This document shows positions 1 through 7,617 of a DNA stretch of 64,000 nt, one piece after another. The translations under genes were made by a program, and so were the position numbers. Origin of the DNA: Mesorhizobium sp. L-8-3 (GTDB taxonomy: Bacteria > Pseudomonadota > Alphaproteobacteria > Rhizobiales > Rhizobiaceae); the NCBI RefSeq assembly GCF_016756615.1, contig NZ_AP023262.1, positions 5,395,501 through 5,459,500 on the forward strand, given 5' to 3'. Numbering within the stretch: position 1 is the first letter of the stretch; each line of letters starts with the position of its first letter. The notes below the pieces were generated by a model. That model searched no databases. It was not told the DNA's origin and saw only the letters and a program-made list of their open reading frames with translations.

Positions 1-259
1 GCTCGACGCCGTCAAGGCGTGGCCTGGAAACGCCGCGGCCGACACCGCCGTCAGCGCGGCGGCCAGCCTTGACCGCGTCTCGACACGGGGCCGGGGCCGC
101 ACCGGACAGGGCCCCCACGCCCATCAGCGCCGAACCCGGGCTGCCCTGATCCGCCAACCCGGCCCCGGGTGTCCGTCCGCTTTCACCCGGATCCGCCGTC
201 AACCCAAAGCGGACAAGTGACGTGCTACAAAAACCGGACAACTTGAAAAGCTACCGACA
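1..259. mobile_element. Probable terminus of an IS21-family-like element (partial)
   Basis: Two related motifs, AAAGCGGACAAGTG (206-219) and AAACCGGACAACTT (231-244), are spaced 25 bp apart and are followed by GCTACCGACA ending at 259. IS21-family ends are known for a terminal CA (TG on the other strand) preceded by several subterminal repeats that bind the transposase, which this matches. The boundary coincides with the point where aldehyde dehydrogenase coding similarity begins. No istA or istB coding sequence is recognisable in 1-205; the rest of the element, if present, lies outside the window. The family assignment is from pattern memory only. Confidence 0.45.
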
Positions 260-784
260 CTCGCACGACTGGCGGGACTGCTGGCGGACGCGCGTGACAA
301 GGGGGCGACCGTCCGCGAGGTCGGCCATGGGGGTCGGAGTGCGCACCCGCGCGCGATGCGGCCGACGATGGTCCTCGGTGTCACCGACGACATGACGATC
401 GCGCACGAGGAAATCTTCGGCCCGATCCTGCCAATCTTCACCTACCGGTCGATCGAGGAGGCGATTGCCTTCGTCAACGCACGGCCACGCCCGCTGGCGC
501 TCTACTATTACGGCCGCGACAAGGCGGCGCAGCGCAAGGTGCTCGATGGCACGGTTTCCGGCAACGTCACCATCAACGGCACGACCATGCACATCGCACA
601 GGACGACCTGCCATTCGGTGGCGTCGGCGCCAGCGGCATCGGCGCCTATCACGGCATCGAGGGCTTCCGCCGGCTAAGCCATGCCAAGGGCATCTACGAA
701 CAGGGGCGTTGGAACGCCACGACGTTGTTGCACGCGCCTTTCGGCAAGGTGGCCGACCGAATCCTCGGCTTCGTGCTGCGCTGA
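260..784 (+). pseudogene. Truncated aldehyde dehydrogenase, coniferyl-aldehyde-dehydrogenase-like C-terminal part
   Basis: The open frame encodes the last ~174 residues of an NAD(P)-dependent aldehyde dehydrogenase. It includes the EEIFGPILPI strand that carries the conserved Glu-Ile-Phe-Gly-Pro motif, the NGT segment, and the PFGGVGASGIGAYHG loop near the C-terminus. Full-length relatives of this clade are ~470 residues, so the Rossmann domain and the catalytic Cys are missing. The coding similarity starts immediately after a putative insertion-element end at 259. An in-frame ATG at 356 could start a 142-residue product, but it would be inactive. Presumably a remnant disrupted by the insertion. 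Confidence 0.8.
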
Positions 785-824
785 ACGCGGCAACATCCCA
801 ACCTTTTTATCAGAGTCAGAAACC

Positions 825-1283
825 ATGGCCCATCACAACCACCCGCATCTTCACGGCAGCTGTTCCTGCGGCACCTTCTCTTTCGAGACACGCAAGGCCC
901 CGGTTGCGCGCTTTGTTTGCCACTGCCTGTTCTGCGAGGCCTTCACCGGAGAGGCCTTCTCCGATGTGTCGGTGCTGATGTCGCACCAGATCGACATGAA
1001 GGGGCGGGAAGCGCTCAGCTTCAAGAAATATCGGTTGCCGCCCAACCTCAATCGCGGCCGCTGCAGGACATGCGGCAAGCCCGCCATGGAGACGATGGGC
1101 GCAAGACCGCTGCAATTGGTGTTCATACCCTCGGCGAATTTCGCCGAACAAAACCTGCTCCCGCCGGTCCGCCTGCATGTGTTCTATAACCGGCGAGTGG
1201 CCGACGTCGCGGACGATCTGCCGAAATACGAACGTTACTGGCCAAGTCAGTTTTCCATTACTAAAACAATCCTGGGCTTCTAA
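825..1283 (+). CDS. GFA/Mss4-like zinc protein (glutathione-dependent formaldehyde-activating enzyme family)
   Basis: A 152-residue protein with the cysteine pattern of the GFA (DUF636) fold: CSCG near residue 13, CHCLFC near 37, and a CRTCG knuckle near residue 85. These bind structural and catalytic-type zinc in the family. Members were named for spontaneous or catalysed S-hydroxymethylglutathione formation, but most have no proven substrate. The ATG at 825 is chosen because upstream codons in this frame overlap the dehydrogenase remnant and show no family similarity. It stands alone, 40 nt after the remnant. Function beyond family membership is unknown. Confidence 0.75.
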   Translation: MAHHNHPHLHGSCSCGTFSFETRKAPVARFVCHCLFCEAFTGEAFSDVSVLMSHQIDMKGREALSFKKYRLPPNLNRGRCRTCGKPAMETMGARPLQLVFIPSANFAEQNLLPPVRLHVFYNRRVADVADDLPKYERYWPSQFSITKTILGF

Positions 1284-1325
1284 AGAGCCCTGCCCAATCC
1301 GCAAGAAAACCGCAATGAACGACAG

Positions 1326-1754
1326 CTATGCTGCCTCAGGCTCTGCCGCGCGATAGCGGCCATAGCCAATCTTCACGAGTAGCCCCTCATCGCACATCCG
1401 GGATAGATAGCAACGAGGAATGCCAATCGCCGTCAACTCGGCGGTTCTCACCTCGCCCCGCTCTCGCGCCAGCGCAACGGCGCGATCCCGGAGCGACGGC
1501 GGCGGCCCGCCCGCAAGGCGTAGTGCTTCTGCGCGGTCCCGGTCACGTTTTCGCACTTGCTGCGGTTGTGGCGCATCCTGGCGTAACGCTATGGCGAATT
1601 CGTATTTCTCGGTTTCATCGACCTCGGGGAGCCACCGCCTGTCGGTTCGGCGACGGGGACTTACCCGCAGAAGCCGAGCCGGCTGGCCAAGACCCGGCCC
1701 TTTCGGTTGGCAGGCCGAACACGCGAATGCTTGATCCACGTCAAAATGGCGCAA
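1326..1754 (-). CDS. AbiEi-like winged-helix antitoxin fragment
   Basis: The C-terminal ~55 residues (SLRDRAVALARERG, then AELTAIGIPRCYLSRM and a short YGRYR strand) resemble the N-terminal winged-helix domain of AbiEi-family type IV antitoxins, which bind DNA to autoregulate. The usual C-terminal domain (full proteins ~200 residues) is absent, and no AbiEii nucleotidyltransferase toxin is adjacent. The N-terminal ~80 residues are arginine/proline-rich and do not look like the family, so the true start may be an internal GTG nearer residue 68. Likely a decayed orphan. Confidence 0.4.
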   Translation of the reverse strand: MRHFDVDQAFACSACQPKGPGLGQPARLLRVSPRRRTDRRWLPEVDETEKYEFAIALRQDAPQPQQVRKRDRDRAEALRLAGGPPPSLRDRAVALARERGEVRTAELTAIGIPRCYLSRMCDEGLLVKIGYGRYRAAEPEAA

Positions 1755-1827
1755 GGGATTCGGGCTTCACCCGATGCCCCGCCGCAGGGTGCCGGCAATC
1801 ATGCTCAGCCTCGGCAGGCGCGACCGT

Positions 1828-1865
1828 CTCAGGATGAAGAAGCAGACTCAGGATGAAGAAGCAGA
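1828..1865. repeat. Perfect 19-bp tandem duplication
   Basis: CTCAGGATGAAGAAGCAGA occurs twice back to back (1828-1846 and 1847-1865) in the gap between the AbiEi-like fragment and the YafY-type regulator. It looks like a replication-slippage duplication; no function is visible. Confidence 0.9.
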
Positions 1866-2003
1866 TTTCGCCGCCGGCCGGCGTGGCTGTCCGGCGTCAA
1901 GTCGTGCATCGAGCAGCCCCTTGAGCAGCGACGCGACAAAGTCTTTGACCGACTTTGACGAGCAAGCCCTCGCAGCATTTCGACAGGCCGTTCAAGGTCC
2001 AGT

Positions 2004-2717
2004 TCAAGCCTGGCTTGCAAGATTCCAGGGCGGTCGCAGGAAGGTATCGTTGCCTTCCCGGGCCAGGCAGTCGGCAAAGCGTTTGCCGCGTTCATGTCGG
2101 AAACGTTCGCCGATATCGCGCAGGGCGCCGATGCGGTCCACGCGCAAATGCCGGAAGTCGCGAGCTGTTTCGCACCAGACCGTCAGTAGCCAGACCGTGT
2201 CGAAAACAGTGAGGCCGAGCGGGAGCGCGCGCCGGGTGGACGGCTTTCCCGAAAGGCTCGCATAGTCGATTTCCAGCACCTTTCGTCGTCGGATCGCGTC
2301 GCGCAGCGCCTCCAGGTGAGGCGGATTGGCGGCATCGCTCGGCCCCGCCTCGAAGGGGCTGTCCAGGAAGACCCGGCGCGTCTCCTCGCCGACGGCTGAT
2401 GCGATCTTGGCCGCCGCACGCCGGGCCGCCTCGGACATAAGCGGGTCGGTCCGCGCGGCGACGAGGCGCACGCCCAGAGCGAGCGCCGACAGTTCTTCCT
2501 CGTCAAATCGCAGCGACGGCATGAAGTAGCCCGCATCCATGACGTAGCCGACGCCACCTTCGCCGCGAATGGGCGCCCCCATCGCCTGCAGATCGGCAAT
2601 GTCACGGTAGAGGGTGCGCAGCGACACGCCCATGTCCTGCGCCAGCATTCGCGCCGGGACCGGCACACGGCGAATCCGAAGCTCGTCGAGAAGCTGGAAG
2701 AGACGGAAGAGCCGCAT
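2004..2717 (-). CDS. YafY/PafC-type HTH-WYL transcriptional regulator
   Basis: A 237-residue protein. An N-terminal winged HTH of DeoR type (about residues 1-55, with DMGVSLRTLYRDIADLQAMG) is followed by a WYL domain (about 140-215, with KVLEIDYASLSGK and the C-terminal FRHLRVDRIG segment). WYL domains sense nucleic acid or small ligands. It is divergent from the NTF2-like gene at 2790 with a 72-nt intergenic region, the common arrangement of a regulator and its target. The start ATG at 2717 gives the standard N-terminus MRLFRLFQLLDELR. Confidence 0.88.
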   Translation of the reverse strand: MRLFRLFQLLDELRIRRVPVPARMLAQDMGVSLRTLYRDIADLQAMGAPIRGEGGVGYVMDAGYFMPSLRFDEEELSALALGVRLVAARTDPLMSEAARRAAAKIASAVGEETRRVFLDSPFEAGPSDAANPPHLEALRDAIRRRKVLEIDYASLSGKPSTRRALPLGLTVFDTVWLLTVWCETARDFRHLRVDRIGALRDIGERFRHERGKRFADCLAREGNDTFLRPPWNLASQA

Positions 2718-2789
2718 CCGAACGCCACTGCCGTTTTTTGACGCTGTCTCAATCTAGCATCGAGACATCGAAGGGAGAAAGAGCCCGAT

Positions 2790-3248
2790 ATGCAGATCGT
2801 CAAGTCAGCGGCGCTCGCAGCCGCATTGTTCGCCACCCCCGACGCAGCCCACGCACAGGAGACCCCGATGAGCGACGAGACCAGAGTATTGGCTACCATA
2901 GACGCGATGACCTCAGCTTTCGCGGCCGGCGACATCGACAAGATCATGTCGACCTATGCCCCGGCCGCCGTCGTCGTCGGCGAACCGGGCCGGCCGGTAA
3001 CGGGCGATGTCGGGTTGCGGGCGATGTTCGCCGACTTCATCGAGTCCGGCGTCGCGTTTACCTATGGCGCCCACGAGGTTGTGCTGGCCGCAGACACGGC
3101 ATTGCATCTGATGAAGTGGACCGCACCGGGACCGGACGGCAAGGAGACGACCGCCCTCTCGGTCGCGGTGCTGCGACGCCAGCCGGATGGCGGATGGAAG
3201 ATGGTCATCGACCACCCGTTCGGCGACGGCGTCCTGCACGCGCCATGA
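2790..3248 (+). CDS. Secreted NTF2-like (SnoaL/DUF4440) protein
   Basis: A 152-residue protein. Residues 1-22 form a signal peptide (ALAAALFATPDAAHAQ), followed by a cone-shaped NTF2-like domain whose first helix reads VLATIDAMTSAFAAGDIDKIMSTYAP. The ending GGWKMVIDHPF is typical of DUF4440/SnoaL proteins. These bind small hydrophobic ligands, and enzyme activity cannot be inferred. It is divergently transcribed from the YafY-type regulator, which probably controls it. An in-frame internal ATG at 2868 would remove the signal peptide; the leader supports the upstream start. Confidence 0.8.
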   Translation: MQIVKSAALAAALFATPDAAHAQETPMSDETRVLATIDAMTSAFAAGDIDKIMSTYAPAAVVVGEPGRPVTGDVGLRAMFADFIESGVAFTYGAHEVVLAADTALHLMKWTAPGPDGKETTALSVAVLRRQPDGGWKMVIDHPFGDGVLHAP

Positions 3249-3422
3249 ACAGCCACCCCGCGCCAGCGCAACGGCGCGCTCCAACCGCCGCCCCATCGAC
3301 CCATCGGTATCGGGTCTAGCCTGCAGCGCGAAGCGTGAACAGGATTCAGGCGACGCGCTGCAGGTCCTTTGTTGAGCGGATGTCATTTGTTCGAAGCTGC
3401 TGCGTGCATTCGCGAGATTGCC

Positions 3423-3761
3423 TCAGGTCCCGCTTGAACCGTACTGCAGCACCTGCACCTTTTCGAGCGTCACCAGCCCGCTCGACATGATGCCTTCGAG
3501 CACCGGAAGGAAGGCGTTGATCTTCTCCTCGCTGTCGACGATCTCGACGACCAGGGGCAAGTCCTCCGACAACCGCAGAATCTTGGTCGTGTGCAGCCGG
3601 CTGGATTGCCCGAAGCCCATTCCGCCGCGCATGACCGTGGCGCCTGCAAGCTGCATTTCGCGAGCCCTGAGCACGATGGATTCGTAAAGCGGGCGACCGT
3701 CGTCGCGGTCATCCTCGCCGATGAATATCCGCAGAAGCATGGCCTGGCGTGGTATCTGCAT
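3423..3761 (-). CDS. DUF190 protein associated with CrcB
   Basis: A 112-residue ferredoxin-fold DUF190 protein. It has the conserved LLRIFIGEDDR start, GATVMRGGMGFG glycine motif, and the IVDSEEKINAFLPVLE segment. DUF190 genes commonly sit beside crcB fluoride channels and resemble PII-like signalling folds; their exact role is unproven. It is the third gene of a minus-strand set with two crcB genes (53 nt after the nearer). The start at 3761 (MQIPRQ) matches the family N-terminus; an in-frame ATG at 3776 adds five residues. Confidence 0.85.
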   Translation of the reverse strand: MQIPRQAMLLRIFIGEDDRDDGRPLYESIVLRAREMQLAGATVMRGGMGFGQSSRLHTTKILRLSEDLPLVVEIVDSEEKINAFLPVLEGIMSSGLVTLEKVQVLQYGSSGT

Positions 3762-3814
3762 GACGTTGTTCCTCATGGAACGGCGGATGCGCCGACGGAA
3801 CCGGCGCTGCCGCC

Positions 3815-4360
3815 CTACCGGTTCGATCGGGCATCGGATTTTCCCGAAGCCGGTACCCACTTTCGGGTTTGATGCTCCAGGCGATTGAGGCGCAAGGCAA
3901 GAGCGTGCCCGACCCAGACCGCTGCCAGCCAGGTGACGACGGAGATGCCGATATAGAGCCCGGCATGCGCGAACCTGCCGGCCTGCAGCGACTGAAAGGT
4001 TTCCAGGCTGAAGATCGAGAATGTGGTGAAGCCGCCGCAGATGCCGCTCATCACGAACTGGCGCTGGTACATACCGGCGAAGGCGCGCCCGCCCGGCCCT
4101 GCGATCGTCGCGTAGAAGCCGATGACGAAAGAGCCGACGAGGTTGACGAACAAGGTGCCCCACGGGAAACCCGGGCCGAACCAGGCCAGCGCAGCCAGCG
4201 AGGCAAGCGCCCGCAAGACGCTGCCGATGATCGAACCGAACGACACGGCGGCGTAAAGAAGCAGCCTTTCGCGGTGCCGTCTCGCAGGCTTCGGCGAGGC
4301 CATCCTCGTCGGCCGGACGATCTGGTCTTTGTCGGAACGTGCCTCCTCCGGTTCACTCAT
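3815..4360 (-). CDS. crcB: CrcB/Fluc fluoride channel subunit with charged N-terminal extension
   Basis: A 181-residue CrcB homologue with four membrane segments and the Fluc signatures GSVLRA, FPWGTLFVNLVGSF (the Asn-containing helix) and GGFTTFSIFSLET (the Thr-Phe-Ser Phe-box). Fluc channels export fluoride as antiparallel dimers in the inner membrane. This copy is longer than usual (~125) because of a ~32-residue charged N-terminal tail and a basic C-terminal tail; an internal Met at codon 20 is an alternative start. It overlaps the second crcB by 4 nt (ATGA), so the two probably form a dual-chain heterodimer. Confidence 0.88.
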   Translation of the reverse strand: MSEPEEARSDKDQIVRPTRMASPKPARRHRERLLLYAAVSFGSIIGSVLRALASLAALAWFGPGFPWGTLFVNLVGSFVIGFYATIAGPGGRAFAGMYQRQFVMSGICGGFTTFSIFSLETFQSLQAGRFAHAGLYIGISVVTWLAAVWVGHALALRLNRLEHQTRKWVPASGKSDARSNR

Positions 4361-4764
4361 GCAGGGCCAGCCCCAAGGCTGAAGGCACCGATGCCGAAAC
4401 CGAGCGCGACGGCCGAGAGGCAAAGAAAGAGGGAGAGCGCCACATTGCCGCCGGCCTTCAGAATCTGGCCGTCGCGGACCAGCGCCATCGTCTGGAGGCT
4501 GAACGAGGAAACGGTCGTGTAGGCACCCAGGAATCCGGTTGCGCCAAGATGCCAGGCGGACGGCATCGGCAGAAGCCCATCGATGGACGCGGCCGCTGCG
4601 ACAAATCCGATGACAAAGGCGCCGCTGACATTGACCACCATCGTGCCCCAGGGAAAGGTCTCGCCGACATGCCGGCCGACCACACCCGAGACGAAGTACC
4701 GCGATGGCCCGCCGAGCGCGCTGCCGAGCGCCACCCACATCAGCGCATGAAGAACGTCCTGCAT
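4357..4764 (-). CDS. crcB: CrcB/Fluc fluoride channel subunit (compact copy)
   Basis: A 135-residue, four-helix CrcB with GGPSRYFVSG, FPWGTMVVNVSGAF and GAYTTVSSFSLQT motifs. It is translationally coupled to the other crcB by a 4-nt overlap. Tandem non-identical crcB genes are the known arrangement for heterodimeric Fluc channels in which each chain has fixed opposite topology. The start at 4764 gives the standard MQDVLHALMWVALG N-terminus. The frame stays open upstream for ~110 codons, but those codons show no CrcB similarity. Confidence 0.87.
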   Translation of the reverse strand: MQDVLHALMWVALGSALGGPSRYFVSGVVGRHVGETFPWGTMVVNVSGAFVIGFVAAAASIDGLLPMPSAWHLGATGFLGAYTTVSSFSLQTMALVRDGQILKAGGNVALSLFLCLSAVALGFGIGAFSLGAGPA

Positions 4765-5230
4765 TTCCTTGTCGATCCATCCGCGAGTTCGGTCGCCGCA
4801 GCGAACTGGCCGTCCTTCCAGATCGATGCCACCGGGCAGCATGTGGAGGCCGCCGATCGCGATTCCCGGTGACGCGCATATCATCGTAGCAGGCATGATC
4901 GTTTGCCAAAAAGAGCACAAAGCGCCGTTGCGTTCCACTTCCCCACTCCGAGCGGCATCGGTTGGAGGCGCGCTGGCCTGGGGCTGATGCTGGAATTCGA
5001 ATTCCCGGCTCCGCCGGGTTGGAGACCTCCGCAGCCGAAACAGATGCTCCTGGACCCGCTGCCGCATTCGGAACGAAGGCCGGCACGACAAGGGCTGGTC
5101 CACGAACATCGTGCTGATGGAACGTCAGCGGCGCCGACATCTCAAGACCCAATTGTCGCAGGCGAGCACGGCGTCTTCCCTGTCCTTCGGTTCGGCTGCT
5201 AAGAATCCGTCCTGAGAGGAAAAGCAGATC
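4765..5230. other. Intergenic region between divergent crcB and copper operons
   Basis: About 466 bp separate the minus-strand crcB start from the plus-strand DUF2946-like gene. Both operons must be promoted from here. I searched the minus strand for the fluoride (crcB) riboswitch core and found no convincing match, and saw no clear copper-responsive palindrome. Confidence 0.5.
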
Positions 5231-5614
5231 TTGTTCGAGTTGGGGCAAAGACCGCGCTGGTGGATCGCGTTTGTAGCAGGCTTCGTGCTCGTGCTGCAGG
5301 CGTTCGCCGCCGGATGGGCGGCCGGTGCGATGCCATCCGGGCCGCAACTCGATGCGTTCGGCAATCCCCTTTGCATCACCAGCATCGACCACGACGATGG
5401 TGACTCCACTGGCGACCACTCGAAGTTGCCGAACTGCTGCACTTTCGGATGCAGCTTCGCCTCTTTCACGGTCGCCGCGCCGTCGGGCGACGGCTTCGCG
5501 TTGCTGCGGCCGCTGTCGCACCCTGACGTTTTCCACAACACCCGCCCCGGTGCCCGGGCCGAAGCTCCTGATCACGATCCCGGCAGTCCCCGCGCTCCTC
5601 CGCTGACGATCTGA
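5231..5614 (+). CDS. DUF2946-like small secreted/membrane protein of a copper operon
   Basis: A 127-residue protein starting with TTG, preceded by a GAGAGGA ribosome-binding stretch. A hydrophobic helix (residues 10-33) is followed by a histidine/aspartate patch (IDHDDGDSTGDHSK) and a CCTFGC cysteine motif, features of DUF2946 proteins often encoded beside PCuAC and copper genes. Likely anchored in the inner membrane with the metal-binding part in the periplasm, but the function is not established. It is the first gene of a copper gene run extending to 9222, 81 nt before the PCuAC start. Confidence 0.55.
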   Translation: MFELGQRPRWWIAFVAGFVLVLQAFAAGWAAGAMPSGPQLDAFGNPLCITSIDHDDGDSTGDHSKLPNCCTFGCSFASFTVAAPSGDGFALLRPLSHPDVFHNTRPGARAEAPDHDPGSPRAPPLTI

Positions 5615-5695
5615 TTCGACCGGCGCCCCGCGCCGATTATCCGTCAGATTCGGTCCGTGCCGCCCTACGTGCATCGGACGCTTGGAGCAAATCTC

Positions 5696-6265
5696 ATGCA
5701 CAGTTCCTTTCGCGACGCCGTGCGCGTCGCTCTCAACACCTATCCGGTTTCCCGCTTTCGATCCGTCGAGGAGCGGTTCGGCATCGTCGGATTCACGCTG
5801 ATGCTCCTGTTCGCGATGTGCCAGCCATTGCTGGCGCATGAGTACAAGATAGGCGAGATCGAAATCGTCCGTCCGTGGTCGCGCGCGACCCCTGAAGGAG
5901 CGAAGGTCGCCGCCGGCTATGCCGTAATCAAGAACAACGGTGCAACGCCTGACCGGCTCGTCTCGGTGACCGGCGTCATTGCCGGCAAGGCGGAAATCCA
6001 TGAAATGGCGGTCGACACGAAGGGAGTGATGACCATGCGCCCGCTGGTGGACGGTCTGGAAATTCCGGCCGGCGGCACCGTCGAGCTCAAGCCTGGCTCG
6101 TTCCACATCATGTTCCTGAACTTGCAGCAGGCAGCGAAGGAAGGCGCGGCGTTCAGGGGGGCGTTGACCTTCGCGAAGGCTGGCACAGTGGACGTCGAAT
6201 TCACAGTACAAGGCATGGGTGAAAGCGGGGGCCATGACAAGAGTCATGGCGGCCACGGTGGCTGA
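5696..6265 (+). CDS. Periplasmic copper chaperone PCu(A)C
   Basis: A 189-residue protein. A signal peptide (hydrophobic segment about residues 30-47, ending LLA-HE) leads to a cupredoxin-like PCuAC domain. The Cu(I) site motif is visible: His102-Glu-Met104, Met112/Met114, then His137-Ile-Met139. A His-rich tail (GGHDKSHGGHGG) could add copper binding. PCuAC passes Cu(I) to SCO and to CuA/CuB oxidase centres; the next gene is SCO. Start ATG at 5696 is preferred over an upstream GTG at 5657 in frame. It overlaps the SCO gene by 32 nt. Confidence 0.9.
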   Translation: MHSSFRDAVRVALNTYPVSRFRSVEERFGIVGFTLMLLFAMCQPLLAHEYKIGEIEIVRPWSRATPEGAKVAAGYAVIKNNGATPDRLVSVTGVIAGKAEIHEMAVDTKGVMTMRPLVDGLEIPAGGTVELKPGSFHIMFLNLQQAAKEGAAFRGALTFAKAGTVDVEFTVQGMGESGGHDKSHGGHGG

Positions 6266-6872
6266 GGCAACCGCCTTGAGGCGCCGGGCCGTTTCGTCCG
6301 CAATCCTGGCAGGCGTTGCTCTTGTTACGTTTGCCGCAGCCTATGCCTCATATCTGCTTGGACGGGACGCAGAGCCGACGGTCACGATCGGCGGGCCGTT
6401 CGCTCTGACGACGCATTCCGGCGCGACGCTTTCCGATACCGACCTCAGGGGCAAGCCGTTCGCGGTCTTCTTCGGCTTCACCCACTGCCCCGAAGTGTGT
6501 CCGACGACGCTCTGGGAATTGTCGGAGGCGCTGAAGGCCCTCGGGCTGGAGGCCGACAGGCTCCAGATGCTCTTCATTTCGGTCGATCCGGAGCGCGATA
6601 CGCCGGAGTTTCTGGCCCGCTACCTGGAGTCGTTCGATCCGCGCATCGTCGGACTGACGGGGACCGAGGCGGAACTCGCAGCGGTGGGCAGGGCCTACCG
6701 CGCCTATTGGGAAAAGATCCCGACCGGGAACGGCGACTACACGATGAACCATACGGCATCGATCTTCCTGATGGATGCCAAAGGCGCGTTCGCGGGCACC
6801 ATCGCCTACGAGGAGAAGGCCGAGGTCAGGGTGGAGAAGCTGAGGCGTCTGATCGCGGGCGGCTCGGCATGA
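6234..6872 (+). CDS. SCO1/SenC/PrrC-family copper-binding thioredoxin-fold protein
   Basis: A 212-residue protein with one N-terminal membrane anchor (about 18-41) and a periplasmic thioredoxin-like domain. The copper ligands are Cys85 and Cys89 in FGFTHCPEVCPTT and His173 in MNHTASI. The DPERDTPEFLARY segment is typical of the family. SCO proteins metallate cytochrome oxidase or act as thiol reductases. Its coupling to PCuAC and the nearby cbb3 oxidase locus suggest oxidase assembly. ATG at 6234 is chosen; an in-frame GTG 15 nt upstream is also possible. Confidence 0.9.
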   Translation: MTRVMAATVAEATALRRRAVSSAILAGVALVTFAAAYASYLLGRDAEPTVTIGGPFALTTHSGATLSDTDLRGKPFAVFFGFTHCPEVCPTTLWELSEALKALGLEADRLQMLFISVDPERDTPEFLARYLESFDPRIVGLTGTEAELAAVGRAYRAYWEKIPTGNGDYTMNHTASIFLMDAKGAFAGTIAYEEKAEVRVEKLRRLIAGGSA

Positions 6873-7032
6873 CGTTCGCCGTCTCGATACCCGAAACACG
6901 TTGGCCGGTAACGCCTCGCCAAATCACCGAAGCCGAGCCGGATGCGCAACCCGCCCGGACAAGACGGGCGGCTGGTCGGCCGGTCACAGAAACCTCGCCG
7001 GAGGGTTGCCGGCATCAAAAGGAGAAACTTCA

Positions 7033-7563
7033 ATGCTCAAGAAAGTCATGATTGCTGTGGCAGGGATGGGAATGGCAGTGACGCCGGCCTTTGCCCATGT
7101 GACGCTCGAAAAGGGCGAAGCCGCCCTCGGCTCGACTTACAAGGCGGTCTTCCGCGTGCCTCACGGATGCGAAGGCGCGCCGACCAATGTCGTACGCATA
7201 CAGATCCCCGAAGGCGTGATCTCGGTAAAGCCCATGCCCAAGGCCGGCTGGACCCTGGAAAAGGTGAAGGGCAAATACGAGAAGACTTACGACTACTACG
7301 GCACGCCCACCAGCGAAGGCGTCAAGGAAATCATCTGGAAGGGCGGTAACCTCGCTGACGACGAATATGACGAGTTCGTCCTGCGCGGCACCCTGGCCGG
7401 CGACTTCAAGGTTGGAGAAATGCTCTATTTTCCGGTCGTGCAGGAATGCCCGGACGGCAAGGCCGAGCGCTGGATCGAGGTTCCGGCAGCGGGTCAGACG
7501 AGCGACGATCTCGAGCAGCCTGCGCCGGGCATAAAGATCCTGGAAAAGACGGGCGGTCATTGA
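7033..7563 (+). CDS. YcnI-family (DUF1775) periplasmic copper protein
   Basis: A 176-residue protein. The signal peptide ends AFA, so the mature protein begins His22-Val-Thr-Leu, giving an N-terminal histidine as used in the copper mono-histidine/brace site of YcnI proteins. The HVTL and EGVISVKPMPKAGW segments are family signatures, as is ELV/DEF beta structure leading to YFPVVQECP. It follows SCO by 160 nt and precedes copCD by 54 nt. A good ribosome-binding site (AAGGAGAAA) precedes the ATG. Role: periplasmic Cu(II) binding, probably delivery to CopCD. Confidence 0.85.
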   Translation: MLKKVMIAVAGMGMAVTPAFAHVTLEKGEAALGSTYKAVFRVPHGCEGAPTNVVRIQIPEGVISVKPMPKAGWTLEKVKGKYEKTYDYYGTPTSEGVKEIIWKGGNLADDEYDEFVLRGTLAGDFKVGEMLYFPVVQECPDGKAERWIEVPAAGQTSDDLEQPAPGIKILEKTGGH

Positions 7564-7573
7564 TCGAGGGGTT

Positions 7574-7600
7574 CCCGGCGGCGGCTATGCCGTCGCCGGG
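7574..7600 (+). other. Stable intergenic hairpin between ycnI-like gene and copCD
   Basis: A 12-bp stem with one G-T pair (7574-7585 with 7589-7600) and a three-base loop occurs 10 nt after the YcnI stop and 17 nt before the CopCD start. No T-run follows, so it is not a canonical terminator. It could protect the upstream mRNA end or tune CopCD translation. Confidence 0.5.
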
Positions 7601-7617
7601 CACTCCGGAAACATCTC

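Noticed and set aside
1829..2265. Short open frames on both strands in the gap before and inside the YafY-type regulator
   Set aside because: They overlap the regulator or the 19-bp duplication and resemble no protein.
4765..5000. Fluoride (crcB-type) riboswitch upstream of the crcB genes
   Set aside because: The conserved GGNGAUGG and GCUGAUGRCUCCUAC-like elements could not be found on the minus strand; a covariance search would be needed to be certain.
3815..6256. An 813-codon minus-strand open frame spanning crcB to PCuAC
   Set aside because: Only its last ~180 codons encode CrcB; the rest is antisense to the copper genes and low-complexity Arg/Gly-rich, typical of high-GC DNA.
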